The translations under genes and the position numbers were made by a program. This document shows positions 54,855-64,000 of a stretch of 64,000 bases of DNA, one piece after another. Location: positions 4,508,094 through 4,572,093 of the forward strand of contig WIUZ02000001.1 of assembly GCA_015956445.1 (NCBI GenBank). The letters run 5' to 3'. The first letter of the stretch is position 1, and each line of letters opens with the position of its first letter. A model generated the notes under the pieces. That model saw only the letters and a list, made by a program, of their open reading frames with translations. It was not told where the DNA came from and searched no databases. Source of the stretch: Thelephora terrestris (taxonomy: Eukaryota; Basidiomycota; Agaricomycetes; Thelephorales; Thelephoraceae).

Positions 54855-57800
54855 CCGATCACGGAAAACATGAAGAAAACATATCGGGACTTACCACGCG
54901 GTACGGGAAACTTGAAACAATTCACGAAGAATGGAATGGGTCAGACGACCCAGGATCCAGGCCGAATAGACTTGAGGAGTTGAGCACGGACGAAGAAGAC
55001 GAGAATGAAGAACAGTGGTTACCCGATCGCGAAAGATACAGGCCTAACATATCGAGACTTACCTCGAAAGGAAACCTATCGGCAGAGAGCAATGACCCCA
55101 ACAACAATCACGAATGGACCGTATGGGATCCAGAAGACGGCACGGCCATCCCGGAAAATGCAAAGGCAGTGCAAGGAATAACGGAAGAAAGGGAACCTCA
55201 CCGAACAGGAACCGAAGACGAAAACAAGAAGTCAAAAAGGCGCCAGGCACCGAATGACGCAACGGTCGGAACCGGTAGTCAATCATTACCCGGAGGTAAC
55301 CATGCCGTGTATGGGGAACAATACCGACAAGACCCGCGGGAAGCCGGATTGGACATTCTACGCGAATATCCGGATGCGTTTAATTACAATCCAGACAATA
55401 ACAACATAGAACAAACATACGTACCGGAACCGTCGGAACCTGCAGTGCCGAAAAAGCGGATAAGGGTCTTCGGCTCAGAATTCAAGAGCAAAACACCCGA
55501 GGACAACGAAGTAAGGTGGAATGTAATGGAGCAGGATGAGCTGGAAGGAGTGCTAGATGAATTGAGTAGGGACCCGATGGTCGCGAATGAAGAAATAAGA
55601 ACTTACACAATTAGTAAATCGGACGACGGAACAATCGAAGTCCGACGCGGGCTACCTGCGAAGAATGGAGGTAACGGGCCCTCAACCCAGGATCCAGAGA
55701 AATCTAACCAAGGAAAGGAGGATAAAGAAGTCAGTGACACCGACGAGGAAACGAAGAAAGCAGAAGAAGAAACACTTACCAAATTAGGAAGTGACCCACA
55801 GACTTCCGATCACGCGTCTGAGTCTGAGGCCCACATGGAACGGAAAAAGGGCTCGGAAACGTGCACAACCGGTGGAGACCCTGTAGAAACCTTTGTACAC
55901 CTAGAAAAGGATAGGACCACCAAGGAAATAAAATTATTGGGAGCACCAGAAGGTATAAAAGAGGTCGAACGCACCTTGGACAAAATATCACCAAAACTCA
56001 AGGATCAACCCCAAGATTCAGTCAAGACGGAGCCCACCTCAAATGGTGAGTGTTGTTGTGGTTGTCGGAAGTGTCCTGCAGCTAACAATCCTCAACAGCA
56101 GTCCCGAAACGACCCTCGAAGGGTAGTCAGCCTAGTCCGACCAAGCCCAAACCACGACTTACCAGGGCGAAGCGACCACCAAATGGAAGAGGTAATGGAC
56201 GTCGAAATCCCATCTCCAGAAAACCAAGTTCCCGGACTGTTAGCGGCGGCCCACCTTGTCCAGCTAGAAGAGAGTATGTTACCCCCCGGAGATCACTCGT
56301 TCTTCGCGTTCGGCGCAACGCTACTAGGAGGCGAAGGCCCCTCCCAATACGTACGCCAGGGACAAGCCTATGTCCGCCTTTACGCCTCAAGCTCGGCCAA
56401 CCTCAATGACCCACCGAGGCCACCGCCGACGTCCCGCGTAGTTAACGCACACGTCCAAGTCTTTGCGTCGGATGCGCCAGCCGGACCGGAACCCCAAGAG
56501 AACTTAGCAGTTCCACACAATACCCCCTTTCACGACCAGTCAGTTACCCGCAACGTACACTTACCTGATTCAGCGCCGCCGTACAGATTCCCGGAAGTAC
56601 CAGTCGAAGACAAGGCCGACGAACCGATGACGGTGGACAGTGTCCTAGACAAGTTACGAGACGTCGAAGGAAGTGCCGACCCCACAAAGAAGTCCATCAA
56701 AGAAGCTCCCGATCTGGGGAAATTGAGTAAGCGACCAACTGGCATATCCCAAAATCGCGAGATAACGAAAAATGACTTAGCCTTGAGAGAGCCCGAGCCA
56801 CCTTTGCCCAATCAGAACGAAAGGACCACCTCGGATGTCCACGTAGCAAGGTCGTTTGCGGCCGGAATAATCCAGGCAAGTGACATGTCTAAAAATCCAG
56901 AAAACCGACATATGAGTACATTGAATCCGCAGGTCGATATCGAAGAACCCGGAAACCCACCTATTGCAGTTCTAGATCCCTCTATGGATCTCGCCCCAGA
57001 TTCTCCACCAATGCTATACTACCCGGACGACATCGAAACCGACGAACTCTCCGAAGATCACGAGAAACTGCCGGACGCCAAGGATCACCAAGCAGAACTC
57101 AAGGCGTGGTCAAGATTGTACCCTGCTACCTTTGATTCCCCGCCCGAGGAACCGCCCTCGTCACCCGTAGAAAACGAGCAGGCTCTGGAACGAATTCAAG
57201 CAAATCTAAGTTTTTTAGCACCATACCTCGAACGCCTCCAGAGCCGGAAGAATCGCCGTGAAGTCCTCGAATGCCTCGGTGAACTCGGACTCCTCCAGTT
57301 GACATACGAAATGACGAAGGACAACCTGGAGGGAGTTCAGCAAAAACGCGAATACTGGGGAGGAGAAATAGGGAAAGTTTTGTTCAACCGAAGGGAACAC
57401 ATCGCAACTTACCTTGAAGCAAAGCGCCGTGAAGAAGCCCTGAAACCGGCCACGTCCGACCCCCTGATCAAGGAAGAATCACCCGAAGTACTCTCGAAAA
57501 CTCTGGGTAATCATCTTGCCGAGATTACGTCTAACGTACCGAAGGTTCAGCAAATCACGCCCGCGCCAGGACCCGGATTTGAAGACCTTGAAGACGTCAA
57601 ACAGCAGATCGTGGTACTCGAAGAACGGATCGAGGGAACGACAAGCGACTTAACGACCCGGTTGAGGGAGCTCGAAAATCAGGTATACACAGACGGATGT
57701 TTACTCACCGAACTCAACTGGAGGTCGAACGAGTTGAAGAAGCAGGAGAACAGAGTCCGAGCTGATAAGAAAAGGTCCTGGAAGAACAATCCGAGGGCAA

Positions 57801-58273
57801 ACCACCGCTATGAGACCCGGTCCGTAACTGCGAACTCAAACGAAAGAGCAAACGAGGTACGGAAGCAGCTGTCACAATTGACAGATCAGATCAAAGCGCT
57901 CGAAGTCAAAGTCGAGACCCTGCGCGTCGAATTGAGATCTGTCAAAGATAAGCTCGATCAAGTTCTGGCGCTAGAATTCGAAGTCAAGAAGCTCGCCAAA
58001 ACCGTTGAGGATCAGCGCAAGGCTCAAGGCGACATGAACAGTGTCCTAATGTCGGAGATCGCGTCCCTCAAGTTCGCCATCGGACCCAGCGTCGAACACC
58101 AACTCAAGCAACACGGCCTCGAAATTACCGCCCTCACCACTCGTTACCAGCAACTCTATCAAGTCGCCCTTCACCTTCTTTACCCGGACAACGCCGCCAA
58201 CTCGAACGCAAGCTACGCCACCCATGCAAACCACCCTTCCTATGTTAACAATAAATCGGTCGGTGTTTTCTAA
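54752..58273 (+). CDS. C-terminal polyprotein part (1173-aa ORF) after the frameshift
   Basis: This is the frame that is continuous with gag-pro in the left copy. It starts with the 50-55 aa tandem repeats (LTDHGKHEENISGLT, SDDPGSRPN). A segment absent from the left copy follows: EYPDAFNYNPDNN, a Cys-rich patch GECCCGCRKC near residue 432, and AAHLVQLEESMLPPGDHSFF. The end is a long coiled coil (VKQQIVVLEERIEG ... LSQLTDQIKALEVKVE ... EVKKLAKTVED) and the common terminus TTRYQQLYQ. No polymerase, RNase H or integrase motif (no YxDD, no HHCC/DDE) was seen. It is probably translated only by frame slippage or is silent in this copy. The function is unknown. A structural or RNA-packaging extension of gag is possible. 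Confidence 0.7.
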   Translation: MGMERDGSNDPGSSPNNLEGPSVDEEESSVESRLTDHGKHEENISGLTTRYGKLETIHEEWNGSDDPGSRPNRLEELSTDEEDENEEQWLPDRERYRPNISRLTSKGNLSAESNDPNNNHEWTVWDPEDGTAIPENAKAVQGITEEREPHRTGTEDENKKSKRRQAPNDATVGTGSQSLPGGNHAVYGEQYRQDPREAGLDILREYPDAFNYNPDNNNIEQTYVPEPSEPAVPKKRIRVFGSEFKSKTPEDNEVRWNVMEQDELEGVLDELSRDPMVANEEIRTYTISKSDDGTIEVRRGLPAKNGGNGPSTQDPEKSNQGKEDKEVSDTDEETKKAEEETLTKLGSDPQTSDHASESEAHMERKKGSETCTTGGDPVETFVHLEKDRTTKEIKLLGAPEGIKEVERTLDKISPKLKDQPQDSVKTEPTSNGECCCGCRKCPAANNPQQQSRNDPRRVVSLVRPSPNHDLPGRSDHQMEEVMDVEIPSPENQVPGLLAAAHLVQLEESMLPPGDHSFFAFGATLLGGEGPSQYVRQGQAYVRLYASSSANLNDPPRPPPTSRVVNAHVQVFASDAPAGPEPQENLAVPHNTPFHDQSVTRNVHLPDSAPPYRFPEVPVEDKADEPMTVDSVLDKLRDVEGSADPTKKSIKEAPDLGKLSKRPTGISQNREITKNDLALREPEPPLPNQNERTTSDVHVARSFAAGIIQASDMSKNPENRHMSTLNPQVDIEEPGNPPIAVLDPSMDLAPDSPPMLYYPDDIETDELSEDHEKLPDAKDHQAELKAWSRLYPATFDSPPEEPPSSPVENEQALERIQANLSFLAPYLERLQSRKNRREVLECLGELGLLQLTYEMTKDNLEGVQQKREYWGGEIGKVLFNRREHIATYLEAKRREEALKPATSDPLIKEESPEVLSKTLGNHLAEITSNVPKVQQITPAPGPGFEDLEDVKQQIVVLEERIEGTTSDLTTRLRELENQVYTDGCLLTELNWRSNELKKQENRVRADKKRSWKNNPRANHRYETRSVTANSNERANEVRKQLSQLTDQIKALEVKVETLRVELRSVKDKLDQVLALEFEVKKLAKTVEDQRKAQGDMNSVLMSEIASLKFAIGPSVEHQLKQHGLEITALTTRYQQLYQVALHLLYPDNAANSNASYATHANHPSYVNNKSVGVF
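56046..56098 (+). other. Intron-like sequence inside the C-terminal ORF
   Basis: GTGAGT donor, GCTAAC branch site and CAACAG acceptor, 53 bp, as good as any intron in the window. Both reading-through and splicing give open frames. Splicing shifts to a frame of about 105 basic residues (starting VPKRPSKGSQPSPTKPKPR) before a stop. Confidence 0.5.
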
Positions 58274-59688
58274 AGTAAGAACGAACTCGTAATCTCCCAG
58301 CCCCATCTCTGACGTTTTCATTATCGCGCGCGCCATCAAAACACTTGTCTATTCTAATCTCAGTCACCCGGATCGGATTCGGTCAAGCCTTTGATCCGAA
58401 CTCCGGTTCCTGAACCCGTCTTCCGCTGGTAAGCGAAAAGTCTTTCACTCCGCTCCCCACATCCCTCACCTTTCTCCTTCCTGCCTTCTACCATCTCTCT
58501 CTTTCCCCTTCGGAACCTGGCGAACCGACTGGCCGTCCAACTCTACGACGTTTGCCACCCTCCGCGTGGTCTCCCGTTCGCTCGTTTACTCCCGGTACAC
58601 TCCTCGCGTCGACCGCGTCACGCCTCAAACACACCTTGCCTCTCGACCTTCGACACCTCCGCCTTTACCCCTGCCTCCCTCAAAACTCTCTTTTCTCAAT
58701 CCGCCGACCCCAACCTACAATTTCCAACCATTTTCACGCCGAACGGCCGCCTCCAGCAGCACCAATCCCTCTCTCCTTTTCCTCTCTCTCGTCTTTGCCT
58801 ACTCCCCTTGCCTTTCTCTCCCCTCCCTCTCAAATCTCACCTCTTCGCACAAATCGGCACCCTCTCAGTCCCAGGTCTCCCCAACATCTTGAAGTCTAGC
58901 AAAAATTTGGAGGGACAACGGGTTTCTGCTGAGTAGATCTTGCCTGTTTTCTATACCCTCTCCCTTTCTCTCTCTCGTCCCTCACCCCGTTTCAAATTGC
59001 CTCTCGCGTATATTCTGACGTCTATTACTTTCCTCCTAGCCTCGTCCTGACAAGCAGCGAGCCTCTCCCCTTTCCCCGGACTCACTAACCTCCGCGACGT
59101 CAAGACTCGTTGCCTCTCAAGACCTCCTTCCTCTCTCTCGACCAGCCGAGTTCTGCGAACTCGCGCCTCAAGACCGTCTCCTCCGCCCTCTTCCTTCCAT
59201 CGACCCCACCTTATCTTCTCACCGCCCGTATACGCCGCCCACTCTTTCCATATACCTCGAGCGTTCACTTCCCTCCCGACTTTATTTTTCCTTCCCACCT
59301 ACTTCCCCACTCCCACTTCCTTTTCTCCTTCCGTCGCTTGACCGCCGCCCCGCCGTCTACATACCCCGCGCGTCGTCTTTTTGTTTAAAAATTTTTCCGG
59401 ACTCTACCCCACCTCCGTCGATCGATACACTCGTGTTCCCTATCCCGTGTCCCGATTTGTCTTTCCGCCCGCCCCTCCCCTAATAGCTAGCTTATTCTCC
59501 TTTGCGTACGGTCTCGAGCGTCCCCGCCGGACTTTTTCTCAGTTGATAAGATTACTCACTATCTACCCGTACCCAATCAGAGACTTTAGTTAGTTCCCTC
59601 TAACTTCGCCTGATCAGTGAACAGCCCCGCAATTCGTTGGTAAGTTTTTCTCCTCTGAAAAACTTTCGAACCGGTGAACTTTGTCTTC

Positions 59689-59703
59689 AAAAGTTCCCCG
59701 CGG
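59689..59703 (+). repeat. 15-mer AAAAGTTCCCCGCGG, first internal copy
   Basis: It is exact to 59734-59748 and 62939-62953. Confidence 0.7.
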
Positions 59704-59733
59704 TTGTGCGTCGTCTGGTAACTCCACTCCGAA

Positions 59734-59748
59734 AAAAGTTCCCCGCGG
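59734..59748 (+). repeat. 15-mer AAAAGTTCCCCGCGG, second internal copy
   Basis: It starts 45 bp after the first copy. Confidence 0.7.
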
Positions 59749-60510
59749 CCTCATTCTTGTTCCTCCTCATTTTTTTTCTTGATCTCGATTTTTCCGCCTC
59801 TTCCCTGGCATATTCTTCCCTCAATTATTTTTTTTCCCACGACTGCTACACCCTCCAATCAACGTGCCGTTTCCTCAATTTCTGTTTAAATTCGCTCGCT
59901 CTCTCCCTCAATTAAATTAGACTACATCCCTCCCACCCACCCTTTATTTTTCCCTCCCCCCCTGCGCTTTATATCTTTTTTTTCTTCTCTTTCTTTTTTT
60001 TTCCGTTCATTGTGGGTACCTGTGGGTACAGGTGATTTTATGAAAAACATATTGTTAGAAGCACCATGACCCACAAATTTGCTAAGCCACCACCTTCTCT
60101 ACTAAACACTCCCAACGAAATTATGCCCCACACAAACACATGAAGACAGGTCTACGTATGTCAAATGGAACACATCAAGGAAAAAAGAGAATTGCATGGA
60201 ATTATGTCAATTATGTCATTCAGTTTAATCTAAATAAGGTAACCACCGCCCAATCACAGAACCTAATCAAGAAGCAGAGCGCTCAACGGCGACATCCCCT
60301 TTTCCTCACCCCTACTTATTCCAGTTGCTCCGCCACTCCACGCTCTTTGCCCTCCCCTCTTTCCAAACAGAACCTGACCAAAAGGTAGGACTCCTAACAA
60401 TTCCCTCCTACCTTGAATGCCCTACCTCACCTTACCTCTGCATCTCAGCCAGTCATTTGTTCACCCTTTCGAAGCCATCTCACCGTCACCCTTTCCCCCC
60501 CTACCACAAA

Positions 60511-60807
60511 ATGGACTTTGGTTTCACTAATGGGGACTGCGTCATCATCCCTATTCCCTCTAACATGAAGCCTCAAACCCCCATTGACATCCTCGACTAC
60601 CTCCTTGAAAATCCGAACGTACGTCAGCAAATTTTCAAGAAGGCCAACAATCAACGCCAAGTTACCTGGGAGAGTATTTGGGTATATCACGAAATCCTTG
60701 AATGCCCGTTCCTTCTCCACCCCACAACCACCAAGGAATTTTTTATTGAGCAAATCGAGTACCAGAAGTCCCTTAATCTTCCCTCCCCTCATTGTCGCCC
60801 ATCTTAA
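60511..60807 (+). CDS. Small element-encoded protein G2 (98 aa), right copy
   Basis: Same protein as 3888-4184. First of the four-gene set. Motifs are IDILDYLLENPN, VYHEILECPFLL and EFFIEQIEYQ. The open frame extends upstream to 60325. An ATG at 60511 is preferred by alignment to its paralogues. Confidence 0.55.
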   Translation: MDFGFTNGDCVIIPIPSNMKPQTPIDILDYLLENPNVRQQIFKKANNQRQVTWESIWVYHEILECPFLLHPTTTKEFFIEQIEYQKSLNLPSPHCRPS

Positions 60808-61058
60808 GCCTTAGTAAAAATTGCGCACATTTTAGTTGACAAACTAGTATCGGAGCATTCTTCCAATCTTATCTTTTCCCTATTAAAATTGCTACCTTGT
60901 TGGAAAAAGATAAGAATACTAGTAATTGTTTCATAAAACATGCCACGTCACGACTAAAAAACGACACGTTACAACAAACAACCTCTCACAATTTTTGTCT
61001 TTGTGTCCACCTTCCATATTCCCACTCAGCACACCCAGAAACCTACACATCGGAAATC

Positions 61059-61494
61059 ATGGGAGTAAAATTGGTTTACTACGTTCAAGATCCCAAAACA
61101 CATCAATGGGAACTAGCGTAAGTTCTACGCTATCCACAACATTTTGACACTCTGACCTCAAATCGGCCCCAGTATCAACCCTACCCCACCAAGCTCAGAC
61201 GAGTACAACAGATACGACACCGTACCTCTCATCGATTACATGGGACAGGGCTGGAAGACTGACGTCGAAGCCCTGGAATACTTAAAGACCAAGAAAAGCG
61301 CCCGAAAACTGATCTCACGTCAAGCTTGGACTTACATGTATCAAGGAGCAGGAGTAATGTACATCGTCCACCCCCTTTTCGAGGTACCCCTAGTCCTTGG
61401 CCCCCATGACAGCGAGGAAAGTATATTACGCAAGGTTACTATACGGCTGGATACTTTAAAGAGGGTAGCAGACAAGTACTCTGGGAACGTTTAA
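61059..61494 (+). CDS. Small element-encoded protein G3, two exons, right copy
   Basis: Exons 61059-61117 and 61173-61494, intron GTAAGT...CTGAC...CCCCAG of 55 bp in phase 2. Spliced product 126 aa, identical in layout to the left copy. Shared motifs with G4: VQDPKTHQW / ILDPCTRQW in exon 1, and DYMGxxW, EYL, SAR and YIVHPL in exon 2. Confidence 0.7.
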
Positions 61495-61896
61495 TTACCC
61501 TATGTACGGTATTCCCTACCTTGCCACCCCTATATTTACGACGCCCCATTATTCCCTTCCCCTTCGTTCGTTCAACCAAGGAATAAACGGACTTTTCATC
61601 ATTCATACATTTCATCATCTCATCATGGGACTTCCGATGATGACACCCTTTTCCAGTTCACCAAGCCATCAAACTTTATTTTAGTATATCACAATGTTTC
61701 GATCGAGACCCTGGTGCCTCCTTCTTTTCGGCACCGGATCATTACTTATTACGTATATGGCTTCCTTCTTCCCCACGTTTAATATTTGTCATTCGCATTG
61801 CTTCACCAGCATGTTCCTCTCGCTTTCCTTTCTCTTTCTCCCTTCCCCTAGTTCTTATCCCCCCCCAGAACACTGCTTACTCTACGGTGTACCCTC

Positions 61897-62317
61897 ATGG
61901 ACACGCAACACTGCTTTATTTTAGACCCCTGCACCCGCCAATGGAGAAGCACGTACGCTCTTTTTCTTACGTATTTTTTATCAAGATTTTTGACGCGCGC
62001 TCAGCCTTTCCTGGGAAACGCCCTGGAAGGTACACCACCACCCCTATTTCTACGAAGAAATCCTTGTAGTCGACTACATGGGATTAAACTGGGCAAACCC
62101 CGAAGACGTCCTCGAATACCTCCAGCAAAACCAGAGCGCCAGGCGCCTCCTCCGTAAAATATCCGAAGACATCCTGCTCACAGGATGGGACACTACCTAC
62201 ATTGTCCACCCCCTCCTTAACCCACCATTACGCCTTGATATCTACCTCAGTGATGACGAGTTCGTAGATTTAATTAATGATAGGCTAGCCACCGAACAAC
62301 GAGTCCGCGCTGGTTAG
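61897..62317 (+). CDS. Small element-encoded protein G4, two exons, right copy
   Basis: Exons 61897-61952 and 62005-62317, intron GTACGC...CTCAG of 52 bp in phase 2. The exon 2 frame runs from LSWETPWKV through VVDYMGLNW and YIVHPLLNPP to TAG. Preceded by a CT-rich run (61820-61870) and, further up, by AATAAA at about 61581, which could end the G3 transcript. Confidence 0.68.
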
Positions 62318-62562
62318 GAACTACACACATGTACTTCGCCTCACCTACACCACCATGCAGATGACATCATGAGAAAATGTCGACCTAAATAAGGAAAGAC
62401 GGACCCACAAATTGTCATAACACAAGAATTGGCGTCTCAACTCGACTGGACCCACACACACACAACCCAAAAAAGGAGTTGACGTAGTTACAAACCGAGT
62501 CTGCCAGCGCATCACCTTCAACGGCAAAACCATCTCACTATCACACCCTACCTCTCCTTCAC

Positions 62563-62886
62563 ATGCAAATCATCCACTACCACGTAAATCCACAAGGATT
62601 GGATACTTACTGGACAACCCCTCTCGAACTTTTCTGCTACCTATATTGTAACGAAAGCGAACGCACCCGCTTACGGACAATGGTCGATCAGTTAGGAAAC
62701 AACAATAACCGAATATTCCTCATTCATCATCGCTGCGCCCCCTGGTCTATATGCCTTATGGTAGGGCAAACCGACGAGTCATTTGTACGGCACATCGAAT
62801 ATCTCCTCCAAGACATAGGATTGACTTTTCTCAAGACTATGCTGTTCAAGGTATTGCAGCTACCTTATGTGCATTATCATAAATAA
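62563..62886 (+). CDS. Small element-encoded protein G5, right copy (altered C-terminus)
   Basis: As 1811-2131 up to EYLLQDIG, then a one-base deletion changes the last about 17 residues. The core pattern FLIHHRCAP...ESFVRHIEYLL is intact. It ends 68 bp before the 3' LTR. Confidence 0.55.
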   Translation: MQIIHYHVNPQGLDTYWTTPLELFCYLYCNESERTRLRTMVDQLGNNNNRIFLIHHRCAPWSICLMVGQTDESFVRHIEYLLQDIGLTFLKTMLFKVLQLPYVHYHK

Positions 62887-62938
62887 GTCACTATTGTTCT
62901 AGACTAGTTGGGATGATTGCGATCAGGGACGATCGTTT

Positions 62939-62953
62939 AAAAGTTCCCCGCGG
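62939..62953 (+). repeat. 15-mer AAAAGTTCCCCGCGG at the 3' LTR border
   Basis: One base before the LTR. No purine-rich tract is present at this border. Confidence 0.7.
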
Positions 62954-62954
62954 A

Positions 62955-64000
62955 TGTCGGACATGAGAACAACCATGTCATTATTTATGATAATTCACCA
63001 CAGCAAGATTAGATTAGATTTGATAACAGTCTTATCAGATAAGATAAGATTAGATAAGGACAAGAAACTCATGGAAAGTTACAGAATGTTACAGAATGTT
63101 CAGGAACACCCTGGAATGCGCCGGAACATCCTGGAACTTGCCGGAATGTTCTAGAAGGTGACGGAACGTCACACCCCATGTGACACCGGTCACACCTTTC
63201 GTGACATTTTGTCACACTTGTGACACCTGTCACACCATTAATTACCATAGAATACAGTAGAAGGACATAGAACGTTCTAGAATATTCTCACATGGAAAAG
63301 TATATAAAGAACTCACCCCCAGTTCTAAGGAAAGGCAACTCACCCATAACCTTTTACCCCTCTCTCTCTCTACCCAACAGCTGTTGGCCACTGGCCAGTA
63401 GTTGCCCCCTCTATCCCCTCTTCTCTCTATAACTCACCCTCTTTTACTCTACCACCTTTTCACCAAGACCCTACTTTGCCTCACCTCCTTAGGCCTGAGT
63501 GGTTGAGTGATTTTCAGTAATCACATACCATTTTGAGCCCCACCTCTGTGTGAATAAGTTCTAAGTTTGGACTTCTGAATAAGCTTAGTACACTTGACTC
63601 TGTGACGTAGCAATATCCTTATCTCTGTTAGTGCTGAAGGCAGACCCTTCAGGCAGAGAGTATTCTACCTCAGACTAGTGACTGACTAGGTGACAGACAC
63701 ATTTAGTAATAGTACCACATTGGTATCCGACGTATCAGTATCTCAGACATATCAAGAAGTTTATCTTATCAAGACAGGTTCTCAAGTTTCAGCAGTATCA
63801 AGTTATCAGACGTATCTCAGCAGCATTTGGACGTACCTCAGCAGTATATTGACAGATCATCAAAACTACTCAGACATATCAGCACAGCCTCAGAAGTATT
63901 AGCACAGCCACCCCCTTAACACAGCCACAGCACAGCCACTTACACAGCCACAGTGCACAGCATTCTACACAGCCTTCTTCACAGCCACTTACACAGCCAC
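62955..64000 (+). repeat. 3' LTR of the right element, partial
   Basis: The first 1046 bases of the LTR lie inside the window. The array of GAA pentamers (about 63063-63157), the perfect heat-shock element (63269-63288) and TATA box are preserved. Confidence 0.93.

Larger units (their letters stand above)
58400..60010 (+). promoter_or_regulatory. Pyrimidine-rich stretch, possible internal promoter, right copy
   Basis: CT-dominated for about 1.6 kb, ending with TTTATATC and T-runs at about 59965-60003. Near-identical to 4690-6290. ORFs here are low-complexity and not accepted. Confidence 0.4.
49361..64000 (+). mobile_element. gag-pro LTR retrotransposon, right copy (cut by window end)
   Basis: 5' LTR 49361-50829, internal region 50830-62954, 3' LTR from 62955 to beyond the window. 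It has the same gene order as the left copy: gag-pro, pyrimidine-rich stretch, G2-G5. It retains about 2.87 kb that the left copy lacks, but its long ORF is split by a one-base deletion at 54679-54683. No reverse transcriptase, RNase H or integrase was found. Its left flank TACAG (49356-49360) pairs with the left flank of the other element. Confidence 0.93.

Noticed and set aside
58552-59593. Several S/P/L-rich ORFs of 70-115 codons downstream of gag-pro (and mirror copies at 5103-6144)
   Set aside because: They are translations of a pyrimidine-rich block, overlap in several frames, and have no domain or common pattern.
49361-64000. Possibility that reverse transcriptase or integrase is hidden in another frame
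   Set aside because: The long frames and short ORFs were read on both strands. No YxDD, RNase H or zinc-binding HHCC/DDE pattern was visible.

Overview
The window looks like a chromosome segment of a filamentous basidiomycete, most likely an agaricomycete. The reasons are 50-60 bp GT-AG introns with CTRAY-like branch sites, a Plavaka-type (KDZ) DNA transposon, a NACHT-WD40 NLR-like gene, several decayed G-domain P-loop genes and a SALYADEF/TPGAIA-type mushroom orphan gene. It is mostly accessory DNA.

Layout: 1-269 is the 5' part of a Plavaka transposase. 270-12464 is a complete LTR retrotransposon on the minus strand, with two 1469-bp LTRs that look identical. 12465-41225 is a mosaic of partial segmental duplications: four decayed G-domain genes, five decayed copies of an unrecognised sequence (called B here), acetyl-CoA synthetase (ACS) copies, NLR 5' fragments and a broken FAD oxidoreductase. 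An apparently intact NACHT-WD40 gene (27734-32439) sits inside it. 41599-43426 is an intact six-exon orphan gene. 43727-43957 is a minisatellite, and 44596-45591 is a probably degenerate cyclin-like ORF. 46609-49326 is the rest of the Plavaka transposase on the minus strand. 49361-64000 is a second, longer copy of the same retrotransposon on the plus strand, cut by the window edge inside its 3' LTR.

The retrotransposon is the most unusual object. I see a gag domain, a CCHC knuckle and a DSG retropepsin, but no reverse transcriptase, RNase H or integrase in either copy, so it looks non-autonomous. Downstream of gag-pro it carries four small same-strand genes (G2-G5) that share one protein pattern. 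Two of them have the same two-exon structure with a phase-2 intron. I recognise no family for them. The LTR promoter region carries a 95-bp array of GAA pentamers in 5-bp register, an alternating GTGAC/GTCAC array, a perfect four-unit heat-shock element and a TATA box, which suggests heat- or stress-responsive expression.

The left flank of the left element (1-269) and the left flank of the right element (reverse strand from 49360) are two halves of one Plavaka gene. Joining them across a CTGT target duplication recreates a 55-bp intron in frame. The interval 12465-49360 is therefore inverted relative to the ancestral order, either by recombination between the two inverted elements or by an assembly flip. 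The right element's LTRs differ slightly, and the two elements differ sharply only in one internal patch.
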